DNA from: Stappia sp. TSB10P1A
GTDB taxonomy: Bacteria > Pseudomonadota > Alphaproteobacteria > Rhizobiales > Stappiaceae
Reading direction: 5' to 3'
DNA: 56,809 nucleotides
Assembly (NCBI RefSeq): GCF_900185725.1
Contig: NZ_FYAU01000007.1
Span: 1-56,809 of the forward strand
Position numbers and translations under genes: made by a program. This document shows, in pieces, positions 17,921-26,032 of the stretch. The number at the start of each line of letters is the position of its first letter. Within the stretch, counting starts at the first letter, position 1. The notes below the pieces were generated by a model. The model did not search any database. It was not told where the DNA came from and saw nothing but the letters and a program-made list of their open reading frames with translations.

Positions 17921-19434
17921 GCGTGGAGTTCCCCCATGATGCCGGCCATCAGCAATTGGTCGCGGGTGAAACCTTCCGGCCCCGGGTCGACCTGACGGCC
18001 CTTGTGCATGGCGATGGTCCGGTCGGCGACGCCGTTGACCTCGTCGCAGTCGCTGGAGAACACGATCACCGCCGCCCGTAAGGACAGCTCCCGGATCAGC
18101 GCGTAGATCTTGGCCCTTGCGCCAATGTCGACACCGACCGTCGGCTCCACGAAAATGTAAAGATCCGCTTCCCTGTAGAGGCCCTTGGCCAAAACGAGCT
18201 TCTGCTGGTTGCCCCCGGAAAAGTCGCTGGCCGCCGTGGTCAGGCTCGGCGGATGCAGGGCCATGGCGCGGGTGATCTCGCTGGCGTCCTGGCGCACCTG
18301 CCTGCGGCGCAGCATCCAGCCGCCGCCGCTGGCGCGCTTGAGATTGGCCAGCGGCACGTTGAACAGGGGCGAGCGGGTGAGCGTCAGCCCTTCCGTGCGC
18401 CGGTCGCCGGGCACGAGGAAAATGCCCGCATCAAGCGCTTCACGGGGAGATTTCGGCGCCAGGGTCCTGCCCTTCAGCACCATCTCGCCTTCTTCCGCAG
18501 GCTGAACGCCGTAAACCGCTTTCGCCAGTTCTTCCGCGCCCGAGCCGACCAGCCCGAAGATGCCGACCACCTCGCCCTTGCGGGCTTCAAGGTGAATGTT
18601 GCGAAAAGCGCCCGCACTGCCAAACCCCTTCAGACTGAGGACGGTCTCGCCAATCTCCAGCCCCTCCGGGCGGGCCGGGAACACATCGCCGATTTCCTCG
18701 CCCAGCATCAGCGTCGCCAGAGACTGGTCCTGCCGCCTGGCCTCCTCTACGCTCATCCGCGCAACGCAGGTGCCGTTGCGGAAGACGGAGAAGCTGTCTG
18801 CGATGGCGAACACCTCTTCCAACTGATGGGTGATGTAGATCATCGAAATGCCCTGGGCGCGCAGTTGGCGCATGAGCCTGAACAGGTCCTCCCGCTCCAC
18901 CTCTGTCAGGGTCGAGGTCGGCTCGTCGAGGATCAGAACCTTGATGTCATCACTGGCGATCGCCTGAAGCACGGCCACGGCCTCGCGCTCGACGGCGGGC
19001 ATCTGGGCCACGGGCTTGGACAGATCCAGCGGCACGGAGAACCGGGCCAGCAGCGCCTTGGCGCGCTTTTCCAGCGCCTGACGGTCGACCCGGGCAAACA
19101 GGCTGCGGCCGGCGCTTTCCCGGCCCAGAAAGATATTGTCGAGACCGCTCATGTCCGGCACCAGCTCGGGATGCTGCTGCACCGTCGCAATGCCCGCGCC
19201 GATGGCGTCGTTCGGCCCGCGGAAGTGCACATTCTTGCCAGCGATGCGGATGCTGCCGCTATCTTTCTGGATGATCCCCGAGAGGATCTTGATGAATGTG
19301 GATTTGCCTGCGCCGTTGATGCCCAGAAGCGCGTGGATCTCGCCTGCCTCGACGCGGAAATCCACGCCGGTGAGGGCCATGACCGGACCGAACCTCTTGG
19401 ACACGCCGGACGCCTGAAGGATAGGCGTTCCCAT
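17917..19434 (-). CDS. Ribose-type ABC transporter ATP-binding protein (RbsA/EryE-like)
   Basis: 505 residues with two ABC domains. Domain 1: Walker A G-I-N-G-A-G-K-S-T-F and Walker B V-L-I-L-D-E-P-T-S-T-L are intact, but the signature is replaced by Q-M-P-A-V-E-R-E. Domain 2 has the degenerate Walker A G-L-V-G-S-G-A-E-E normal for this family, the signature F-S-G-G-N-Q-Q-K and a Walker B that reads Y-I-F-V-E-P-T (Asp replaced by Val). The start at 19434 has AAGGGAG upstream. It energises import of the sugar or polyol captured by the binding protein upstream. Confidence 0.87.
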   Translation of the reverse strand: MGTPILQASGVSKRFGPVMALTGVDFRVEAGEIHALLGINGAGKSTFIKILSGIIQKDSGSIRIAGKNVHFRGPNDAIGAGIATVQQHPELVPDMSGLDNIFLGRESAGRSLFARVDRQALEKRAKALLARFSVPLDLSKPVAQMPAVEREAVAVLQAIASDDIKVLILDEPTSTLTEVEREDLFRLMRQLRAQGISMIYITHQLEEVFAIADSFSVFRNGTCVARMSVEEARRQDQSLATLMLGEEIGDVFPARPEGLEIGETVLSLKGFGSAGAFRNIHLEARKGEVVGIFGLVGSGAEELAKAVYGVQPAEEGEMVLKGRTLAPKSPREALDAGIFLVPGDRRTEGLTLTRSPLFNVPLANLKRASGGGWMLRRRQVRQDASEITRAMALHPPSLTTAASDFSGGNQQKLVLAKGLYREADLYIFVEPTVGVDIGARAKIYALIRELSLRAAVIVFSSDCDEVNGVADRTIAMHKGRQVDPGPEGFTRDQLLMAGIMGELHA

Positions 19435-19460
19435 GAGCCTTGCTCCCTTTCGTTCGAGAA

Positions 19461-19488
19461 TCCGCGGAGCCAGCAATGGCCCCGCGGA
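19461..19488 (-). other. Intercistronic hairpin between binding-protein and ATPase genes
   Basis: An 11-bp inverted repeat (19461-19471 and 19478-19488, one G-T pair on the RNA) with a 6-nt loop fills the 62-bp gap after the binding-protein stop. Hairpins at this place are common in ABC sugar operons and keep the binding-protein mRNA at higher level than the downstream membrane genes. Confidence 0.55.
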
Positions 19489-19496
19489 CTTTTCCG

Positions 19497-20507
19497 TCAC
19501 AGAGCGCGGGTCCAGCCCAGCTCGGCCGCACGGCCCGGCACGTCGAAATCGTCCGGAATACCGTTGGTCAGCATTTCCTGCGTCACGGCGTAGGTCGGGG
19601 TGATCACCAGGCGGGGCGTGTTGCGCCCGGCGAGCTTCTCATGGGCGTAGAACACGCAGGCATAGGCCATTTCGTAGAAGCTCTGCGCCATGGAGAGCTT
19701 CAGCGGCGTGCCGCCCGCGATATAGTTGAAGGCCTGCGATCCGCCGTCGATACCGGTGATGATCAGATCGTTGCGGCCTGCGGCGCGAGCCGCCAGCGTG
19801 CCTTCCACAGCCGCCCCGTCCCAGGCGCACCAGATGGCATCCACGTCCGGATTGGAGGTGAGGATGTTGTCCACGGCCTGCCGGGGCGAAATGTTGCCTG
19901 CCAGCGCAAAGGCCCATTCGGCCACCACCTTGATGTCCGGATAGCGGCGCAGGGTCCATTCCATGCCCAGGGTGCGCTGATCCCAGCTCTCGTTCTGCGG
20001 CAGCATCACACGGGCAATCCGGCCCTTGCCGTTCAGGGCCTTGCAGATGTACTCGCAGGAATATTGTCCCATGCCGAAGTTGTTCGACATGGCCGTGGTC
20101 ACCACTTCCGCGCCCGGCACCGCGCTGTCCGCGCAGAAGACCGGGATACCGGCGGCAATCGCCCGCTTGACAGCCGGGGCAATGGCGGCCGCATCCGCCG
20201 GAGTGATGAACAGGGCGTCGGGCTTGGTTGCCACCAGCGAGTCGATCTGGTCGGACTGGACGCGGGCATCAAACCCGGCGTCGGTCGCATTCAACGTACC
20301 GCCCAGGTCGGCAACGGCGGCCCGGAACCCGTCCTGCAGGTGGCGGCCGGAGTCATAGGTGGTCCAGCCCAAAGCGGCGGCAAAGTTCGGATTCGCCCCT
20401 TCCGCTCTGAGGCCCTTCGGCCACAAGGCAGCCGCACCGGCAAACGCCGCGGTGCCCATCATGAAGGTCCTGCGGTCGAAACCGGATACTGTCTTTTCCT
20501 CGGTCAT
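19497..20507 (-). CDS. Periplasmic sugar/polyol-binding protein, Tat-exported (Peripla_BP_4, RbsB-like)
   Basis: 336 residues. The N-terminus has a twin-arginine motif D-R-R-T-F-M-M followed by a hydrophobic A-rich core and cleavage near L-R-A-E, so export is by Tat. The mature protein shows RbsB-type marks: S-D-Q-I-D-S-L-V-A-T-K-P-D-A-L-F-I-T-P-A, A-G-I-P-V-F-C-A-D-S and N-P-D-V-D-A-I-W-C-A-W-D. The start at 20507 has a strong GGAGGAGG upstream. It delivers its ligand to the ribose-type permeases downstream. Confidence 0.87.
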   Translation of the reverse strand: MTEEKTVSGFDRRTFMMGTAAFAGAAALWPKGLRAEGANPNFAAALGWTTYDSGRHLQDGFRAAVADLGGTLNATDAGFDARVQSDQIDSLVATKPDALFITPADAAAIAPAVKRAIAAGIPVFCADSAVPGAEVVTTAMSNNFGMGQYSCEYICKALNGKGRIARVMLPQNESWDQRTLGMEWTLRRYPDIKVVAEWAFALAGNISPRQAVDNILTSNPDVDAIWCAWDGAAVEGTLAARAAGRNDLIITGIDGGSQAFNYIAGGTPLKLSMAQSFYEMAYACVFYAHEKLAGRNTPRLVITPTYAVTQEMLTNGIPDDFDVPGRAAELGWTRAL

Positions 20508-20599
20508 TCCTGATCCTCCTCCACTTTTGCCCGCCCGCGCATTCCGCCGGGCCGGGCCTTCCTCCCGCTGCATCCGTCTCCTCCCGGAGGCAGCCTTCC

Positions 20600-22045
20600 T
20601 CAGCAAAGCCCGGTAAACGCCTCCCAGCGTTCAAAGGCTTGCGCATAGCTGGCCGCAAAGGCCGCTTCCGGCTCAACGACACCCCGGATGGCGGGACGCT
20701 TGAGAATCGCTTCCGGCGGCATGTTGCTGGCGGCGATCATGCCCAGCCGGGCCGCGCCAAAGGCCGCGCCAAGTTCGCTGGCTTCCGGCAGGTCCAGTTC
20801 GACACCAAGGCTCGTAGCCAGCATCGACATCCAGACACGGGACCGGGACCCGCCGCCGATGGCGAGCAGCCGCTTCAGGTCCGTGCCGCTGGCACGGAAG
20901 GCGTTGGCGCATTCCAGCACCGCAAAGGCCACTCCCTGCATCACCGCCTGGGCCATCGCCGCATCGTCATGCTGATGGGCCAGGCCGAGAAAACCGCCCC
21001 GGATTGCCGCGTCGTCCCGCGGGGACCAGCAGCCATCCAGAAAGGGGACAAAGAGCAGATCCGTTGCCGGGCGCGGCTTGTCACCGACAAGGGCTGCAAG
21101 TTCCGCCGGGCTCTTCTTCAGCCGGGCGGACAGCCAGGTCAGGCAGGATGTTGCCGACAGGACCACCGACATCTGATGCCAGCGGTCAGGGACCGCATGG
21201 CACAGGGACTCGATGGCCGCTCCGCCGGCATTGCGCGGCGTGTTGTTGGCGACGAACAGAACCCCGGAGGTGCCGAGCGAAACTGTGCCCTCACCATCCT
21301 CGATGACACCGGTGCCGCAGGCGCCGCAGGCGTTGTCGCCGCCTCCTCCCGCGATCACGGGCCGCCGGTGCATGCCCCAGCGGCTGGCAAGTTCGGGCAG
21401 AAGCACCCCGGAAACCGCTGTTCCTTCGCAAAGACGCGGCATGTGCGACCGGTCAAGGCCACAGGCCGCCAGCATCGCGTCCGACCAATCCCGGCGGGCA
21501 AGGTCGACCCACATGGTTCCGCTGGCATCAGCCATGTCCGACACCATCTCCCCTGTCAGCCGCAGGCGGATATAGTCCTTTGGAAGCAAAACCTTATGGA
21601 TATGGGCGAACAGCTCGGGCTCGTGGCGGCGCAGCCAGAGAAGCTTGGAGGCGGTGACGCCGGGGGTTGGCTTGCGCCCGACCCGGTCCAGAAGGTCGGG
21701 GACCGCGGCTTCCAGCTCCCGGCATTCTGCGCCGGTGCGGGTGTCGTTCCAAAGGATCGCCTGCCGCAGCGGCTTGCCGTCCTCGCCCAGGACCGTTGCG
21801 CCATACATTTGGCCGGACAATCCGATGCCTTCCACGGCGGCGAGCTTGTCAGGATGGCTGGCGGCCAGAGCATCCAGCGTCTCGGTGACGGCGTCCCACC
21901 ACAGGGACGGATCCTGCTCGGACCAGCCCGGATGGGCGCGAGTGACGGCGAGCGGGCGCGATGCCGCTTCGGCCACCAGTTTCTGCTCCCCGTCGATCAA
22001 GATCGACTTCACCCCGGACGTGCCAAGGTCGATGCCTAAAAACAT
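20600..22045 (-). CDS. xylB: Xylulokinase-type FGGY kinase
   Basis: 481 residues, close to E. coli XylB in length and motifs: M-F-L-G-I-D-L-G-T-S-G-V-K, W-S-E-Q-D-P, G-L-S-G-Q-M-Y-G-A-T, A-I-L-W-N-D-T-R, V-L-L-P-K-D-Y-I-R-L-R-L-T-G-E, the catalytic aspartate in G-G-G-G-D-N-A-C-G-A, and L-G-A-A-F-G-A-A-R-L near the end. It phosphorylates D-xylulose or a related ketose with ATP. The start at 22045 has GGGAGGAG upstream. It lies between the GlpD-like dehydrogenase gene (109-bp gap) and the binding-protein gene. Confidence 0.85.
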   Translation of the reverse strand: MFLGIDLGTSGVKSILIDGEQKLVAEAASRPLAVTRAHPGWSEQDPSLWWDAVTETLDALAASHPDKLAAVEGIGLSGQMYGATVLGEDGKPLRQAILWNDTRTGAECRELEAAVPDLLDRVGRKPTPGVTASKLLWLRRHEPELFAHIHKVLLPKDYIRLRLTGEMVSDMADASGTMWVDLARRDWSDAMLAACGLDRSHMPRLCEGTAVSGVLLPELASRWGMHRRPVIAGGGGDNACGACGTGVIEDGEGTVSLGTSGVLFVANNTPRNAGGAAIESLCHAVPDRWHQMSVVLSATSCLTWLSARLKKSPAELAALVGDKPRPATDLLFVPFLDGCWSPRDDAAIRGGFLGLAHQHDDAAMAQAVMQGVAFAVLECANAFRASGTDLKRLLAIGGGSRSRVWMSMLATSLGVELDLPEASELGAAFGAARLGMIAASNMPPEAILKRPAIRGVVEPEAAFAASYAQAFERWEAFTGLC

Positions 22046-22154
22046 GATGTCTCCTCCCAGTTCCCGCCGCCCCCACGGCAGGTGAACTCTCATGTCCCTT
22101 GCTGCTTCTCTTGTCTGTCAGTCCTCCTGTCGTCCCCCTTGTCTTCCTGATTGC

Positions 22155-23693
22155 TCAGGCCCTGCGCGCGGCTGCTCCCGCACCCGTCTCCTCCAGGAAG
22201 TGATCGAGCGCTTCGATCTCGTCAGGGCGCATGCGCAGACCCAGCTTGCTGCGCCGGAAGACGATATCCTCGGCGCTGACAGCCCATTCAGCCTCCTGCA
22301 GGTAGCGGACCTCCGCCTCGTGCAGGCCCGCACCGAATGCCTGTCCCATCTCCTCACGGGACCGGGCATCTCCGATGGCGGCTCCCGCACGGGTCCCGTA
22401 CTGGCGCACCAGCCGCACGGCCTCAGCCCTGCTCAGGAACGGGTGATCCTTCTGGAACTTGTCCACCACCGCATCGAACTCTCCGGGCGCAAAGCCGCCC
22501 CCTGGCAGCGGAAACCGGCCAGTCCAGCCCGCAGCGAGACCGCCCCTGGCAGGTTGGCCGATACGGGAGACGATATGCTCCATCGCAGCCTCTGCCAGCC
22601 GTCTGTAGGTTGTGATTTTCCCGCCGAAAACAGAGAGAACGGGCGCCTCCTCGCGGCCGTCCACGTCCAGCACGTAATCCCGGGTTGCTTTTTGGGCTTC
22701 CGAGCTGCCGTCGTCATAAAGCGGACGCACGCCGCTGTAGGTCCAGACCACGTCCGCGGGCGTGACCGGCGTCTTGAAGTAGCTGCTTGCCAGACCGCAC
22801 AGATAGGCGATCTCCTCCTCCGAGGCCGCCACCTTGGCCGGATCGCCCGGATAGTCCCGGTCCGTGGTGCCGATCAGCGTGAAGTCATCTTCATAGGGAA
22901 TGGTGAAGACGATCCGCCCATCCGCATTTTGAAAGATGAAACAGCGGTCATGGCTGTAGAGCTTGGACACCACGATATGCGAGCCCTGCACCTGGCGGAT
23001 CCGACCTTTCGGCGGTGTCCCCGCAATCTCCCGCGCAACGGCATTCGCCCAGGGGCCGCCCGCGTTGATCAGCATGCGGGCGGTGAGGGTCTCTTCCCGT
23101 CCGGTCAGCAGGTCACGGGTCGTCACCCGCCAGCCACCGCCCGGCAGCGGTTTGGCGCTGGTGCAGCGGGTGCGTGAGCGGATCACCGCGCCGCGCTCAT
23201 GGGCATCGCGGGCGTTCAACACCACCAGCCGGTTGTCCTCCACCCAGCAGTCCGAATATTCAAAGCCAAGGGTCAGATCGTCCCGCAAACCCTCTCCCAG
23301 CGGGGACCGCTTGAACTCTACCTTCGAAGTGCCCGGCAGCAGCTTCCGCCCGCCCAGGTGATCGTAGATGAAGAGGCCGAGGCGTAGCAGCCAGGCGGGG
23401 CGCATGCCCTTGGCGTGCGGCAGCACGAAGCGCAGGGGCCGGACGAAATGCGGCGCGATGCCCCACAGAACCTCCCGCTCGACCAAGGCTTCCCGCACCA
23501 GGCGGAATTCGTAATGCTCCAGATAGCGCAGGCCGCCGTGAAGCAGCTTGGTCGAGGCGGAAGACGTCGCTCCGCCCAGGTCCCCCTGCTCGCACAGGAA
23601 GACGGAATACCCCCTGCCCACCGCGTCGCGGGCGATGCCGCAGCCATTGATGCCGCCGCCGATGATGGCCAGATCGTAGCGCGTCTCAGGCAT
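22155..23693 (-). CDS. FAD-dependent glycerol-3-phosphate/erythritol-phosphate dehydrogenase family (GlpD/EryB-like)
   Basis: 512 residues. FAD-binding I-I-G-G-G-I-N-G-C-G-I-A-R-D, then the GlpD hallmark S-S-A-S-T-K-L-L-H-G-G-L-R-Y-L-E, R-P-L-R-F-V-L-P-H, and the active-site R-x-x-Q-G-S-H-I-V-V region. It oxidises a polyol phosphate at the membrane and passes electrons to quinone. In Brucella/Rhizobium erythritol loci the same family member is EryB. It overlaps the HAD phosphatase gene upstream by 8 bp. The polyol phosphate used here is not known. Confidence 0.86.
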   Translation of the reverse strand: MPETRYDLAIIGGGINGCGIARDAVGRGYSVFLCEQGDLGGATSSASTKLLHGGLRYLEHYEFRLVREALVEREVLWGIAPHFVRPLRFVLPHAKGMRPAWLLRLGLFIYDHLGGRKLLPGTSKVEFKRSPLGEGLRDDLTLGFEYSDCWVEDNRLVVLNARDAHERGAVIRSRTRCTSAKPLPGGGWRVTTRDLLTGREETLTARMLINAGGPWANAVAREIAGTPPKGRIRQVQGSHIVVSKLYSHDRCFIFQNADGRIVFTIPYEDDFTLIGTTDRDYPGDPAKVAASEEEIAYLCGLASSYFKTPVTPADVVWTYSGVRPLYDDGSSEAQKATRDYVLDVDGREEAPVLSVFGGKITTYRRLAEAAMEHIVSRIGQPARGGLAAGWTGRFPLPGGGFAPGEFDAVVDKFQKDHPFLSRAEAVRLVRQYGTRAGAAIGDARSREEMGQAFGAGLHEAEVRYLQEAEWAVSAEDIVFRRSKLGLRMRPDEIEALDHFLEETGAGAAARRA

Positions 23694-24513
23694 GGTTCAG
23701 CTCCGCTGTCCGCAGGGAGCCACGCGCTTCAAGAATGCGCTCGGCGATCTGCACGAAGCCACCGCCGCCCTCGGCATCCGCCACATAGGCAGGCGGGTTG
23801 AAGCTGGCCGGATCAAAGTCCCGGACATTCGCGACGCCACAGGAATTGACGAAGAAACCGAACATCGGCCCGTCGTTCGGGCTATCGCCCGCAAAGACGA
23901 TCCGGTCCCCGTCCCGGTCGATATCGAGACCGAGAATGTCCTTGGCAAAGATCCGGGTCATGGACAGCTTGTCGTAGTTGCCGAACCAGCCGTTCACATG
24001 GATGGACGATAGCTTGGCCACCGCCCCGGCCTCGACGAAGATATCAAGAATGCGCTGGACCTGATCTTCCGGCAGCGGGGGAACGTCCTCGCAAAAGTCG
24101 ATGGCCAGATCCGCCTCGCGGTAAAGCTGGTCGGAGGCAATGCCCGCACCGGGAACCTCTCTCAGGATCTTCTCACGAAGGGCTTCGAGCTTGGCCCTGT
24201 TGGCCCGCCGTTCTTCACCTGACGCAAAGAACTTCTGGCGCATGACACGGGCATCCCGGTCATACGAGAAATAGAAGGCGCCATTTTCACCCACCACACC
24301 GGCCACAGGCCAGAAGCGGGCAATCATGTCGCACCATCCTGCGGGGCGGCCCGTGATCGGCACCACCGCAAGCCCCGCCTGAGCCAGCTTTTCCAGCGCC
24401 TGGTAGGCGGCGGCGGGCAGTTGGCCATCGGTGGTCAGCGTGTCGTCGATGTCGGTCAGCACGGCCACACAGCGCGCCAGTGCCCGGTCATCCATGTCGC
24501 GCAGGGGTTTCAT
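23686..24513 (-). CDS. HAD-superfamily phosphatase (Cof/HAD-IIB-like)
   Basis: 275 residues. HAD motif I L-T-D-I-D-D-T-L-T-T carries the nucleophile Asp and the acid Asp; motif II is V-V-P-I-T-G-R-P; motif III/IV is F-A-G-D-S-P-N-D-G-P-M-F. The cap sits between motifs II and III, as in Cof/sucrose-phosphatase-type enzymes. It would dephosphorylate a small sugar or glycerol phosphate. Pairing of a HAD gene with a glycerol-1-phosphate dehydrogenase gene also occurs in the Bacillus ara operon (araL-araM), which supports a shared triose/polyol-phosphate substrate. It overlaps the upstream gene by 1 bp. Confidence 0.82.
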   Translation of the reverse strand: MKPLRDMDDRALARCVAVLTDIDDTLTTDGQLPAAAYQALEKLAQAGLAVVPITGRPAGWCDMIARFWPVAGVVGENGAFYFSYDRDARVMRQKFFASGEERRANRAKLEALREKILREVPGAGIASDQLYREADLAIDFCEDVPPLPEDQVQRILDIFVEAGAVAKLSSIHVNGWFGNYDKLSMTRIFAKDILGLDIDRDGDRIVFAGDSPNDGPMFGFFVNSCGVANVRDFDPASFNPPAYVADAEGGGGFVQIAERILEARGSLRTAELNHA

Positions 24514-25853
24514 CAGACGGTTTCCTCAATGAAATCTTCCAGAATGCCCATGTCCGCAGCCATATCGAGCAGGGAGTAGCGGTCGCGCATTTCGCGGCAA
24601 TAGCGCAGGGCATCCGCATAAAGCTGCCGGTCGAGACCGATTTCCTGGGGCGTTGCCCCGCCGCCGGCCGCTCTCAGATGCGCGGCCATTTCGTCCGCAT
24701 CCAGCATCATTGCGCGCAGGGTCCGGCGCAGCTCCGGCCAGAGCTCCGCAAGGCGCGTGTTGAAGGCTGCCGCTGCTGCCTCGTCCATCGCCTTGGCCCG
24801 GCTGGCCTCAAGGCAGTCTTCGACGGCCGCGTCGGGATAGCGGGCGCGGATGGCGGCCTCATCCGGCTGCCAGGGCTTCACTCGGGGCGCTTCGTCCCTG
24901 GACAGGATCCGGTCTTGCAAACGGGCCATGGTGATGGAGGCGACCCCCACCTGCTGTCCATGCACGGTGCCTGGATGACGGCTGCCTGCGAAACTGTCGA
25001 TCCAATGGGAAATCTGGTGCTCGCCCATGGAGCCCGGATGGCTCATGCCCACCACTGCAATGCCGAGGCCGCCGAGGGTCAGCAAGCGCTGCAGATAGCC
25101 GATGGCCTCGTGGTCCCGTGCACCAAGTCCGGCGGTGCGCTCCAGCACCGCCCGCTCATCGTCCTGCTGCAACACATAGGGTGCAGTGGCATAGCGTGTG
25201 CTGAGCATGACATGAGAGAAATACCAGTCTACCTGGGCTGTCGGCCGGCACAGGCTGTCGCCCAGCCCTGCCCCGATCAGATATTGCGGCGCTCCGGCGG
25301 ACACAGCGATGTCGATGAAAACCCCCTTGGCCGCATGGGCGTTGCGAGTGGTCTTCAGGCCGGAGTCGAGCGTGATCGAGGCCGTGGATGAGGTGTATCC
25401 GTTCATGGAGGGCGCGGTGCCGAACACGCTGTAGGACCGGCCGTCGAGATAGGTCGCGTATTTGCAAAGGTCGTTGATCGTGCCGGACCCGACAGCCACC
25501 AGCGCCGCGTGCTTCTTCGTCCGCTCCTGAAGGGCGCGGACACAAGCCATGTCTGCATGGGGATGGTCGAGAAGCACAAGCTCGGCCCGGTTGCCGATAC
25601 GGCTGGCAATGCGCGAGCCCATGGCATCGGCCGTATGGCTGTCACAGACCACCGCATAGCTTTCCGCCGGCATCACGCTGTTCAGCATGTCCGGCGCGGC
25701 CTCGGCGAACCCGTCACCAATGTCGATGTGGCGGAAGGGAACGGAAACGGGAGCGCCCGTGTCCGGGTCACGCCACCGGCCTTGCGTCACGTCGCCGATA
25801 AGGGCGTTCCAGCCCCCGCTCAGCGCATGGCCTGTCATGCGCGGCACGTTCAT
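24513..25853 (-). CDS. Iron-containing alcohol dehydrogenase, sn-glycerol-1-phosphate dehydrogenase (AraM) type
   Basis: 446 residues. The nucleotide loop G-S-G-T-I-N-D-L-C-K-Y is the AraM/G1PDH signature, as is T-A-P-S-M-N-G-Y-T-S-S-T-A-S-I. Metal ligands are likely the Asp in G-A-G-L-G-D and the histidines in G-M-S-H-P-G-S-M-G-E-H and P-G-T-V-H-G-Q-Q-V-G. The enzyme interconverts dihydroxyacetone phosphate and sn-glycerol-1-phosphate or a close analogue with NAD(P)H. It is the first gene of the ten-gene operon, with GGGAGGGG before the ATG, and is divergent from the SorC regulator. Confidence 0.85.
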   Translation of the reverse strand: MNVPRMTGHALSGGWNALIGDVTQGRWRDPDTGAPVSVPFRHIDIGDGFAEAAPDMLNSVMPAESYAVVCDSHTADAMGSRIASRIGNRAELVLLDHPHADMACVRALQERTKKHAALVAVGSGTINDLCKYATYLDGRSYSVFGTAPSMNGYTSSTASITLDSGLKTTRNAHAAKGVFIDIAVSAGAPQYLIGAGLGDSLCRPTAQVDWYFSHVMLSTRYATAPYVLQQDDERAVLERTAGLGARDHEAIGYLQRLLTLGGLGIAVVGMSHPGSMGEHQISHWIDSFAGSRHPGTVHGQQVGVASITMARLQDRILSRDEAPRVKPWQPDEAAIRARYPDAAVEDCLEASRAKAMDEAAAAAFNTRLAELWPELRRTLRAMMLDADEMAAHLRAAGGGATPQEIGLDRQLYADALRYCREMRDRYSLLDMAADMGILEDFIEETV

Positions 25854-25906
25854 TCACCCCTCCCAAGCTTGAACCCTGCCTCTGGGATGAAAGTTGCCAG
25901 TTCTTG

Positions 25907-25920
25907 TTGGCATATGTCAA
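25907..25920. promoter_or_regulatory. Operator 1 of the SorC-type regulator (near-palindrome)
   Basis: TTGGCATATGTCAA shares the core GGCATATG with the perfect palindrome 33 bp away (centre to centre), about three helical turns. Read on the minus strand it begins TTGACA, a consensus -35 hexamer for the operon, though the matching -10 is poor. Binding here would directly block or aid transcription of the polyol operon. Confidence 0.55.
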
Positions 25921-25940
25921 TGACGTATTTCAGAATTATG

Positions 25941-25952
25941 TGGCATATGCCA
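25941..25952. promoter_or_regulatory. Operator 2 of the SorC-type regulator (perfect palindrome)
   Basis: TGGCATATGCCA is a perfect 12-bp palindrome in the divergent 179-bp region between the operon's first gene and the regulator gene. Together with operator 1 it makes a helically phased pair, which fits cooperative binding by a tetrameric SorC-family protein. Confidence 0.6.
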
Positions 25953-26032
25953 AAAAATGCGGGAGGCCGCTCTAAACAATGGAAACCGGCGCGAAAATCT
26001 GCCAAGGACGGCTCAGGACGGAAGGAGCCTGC

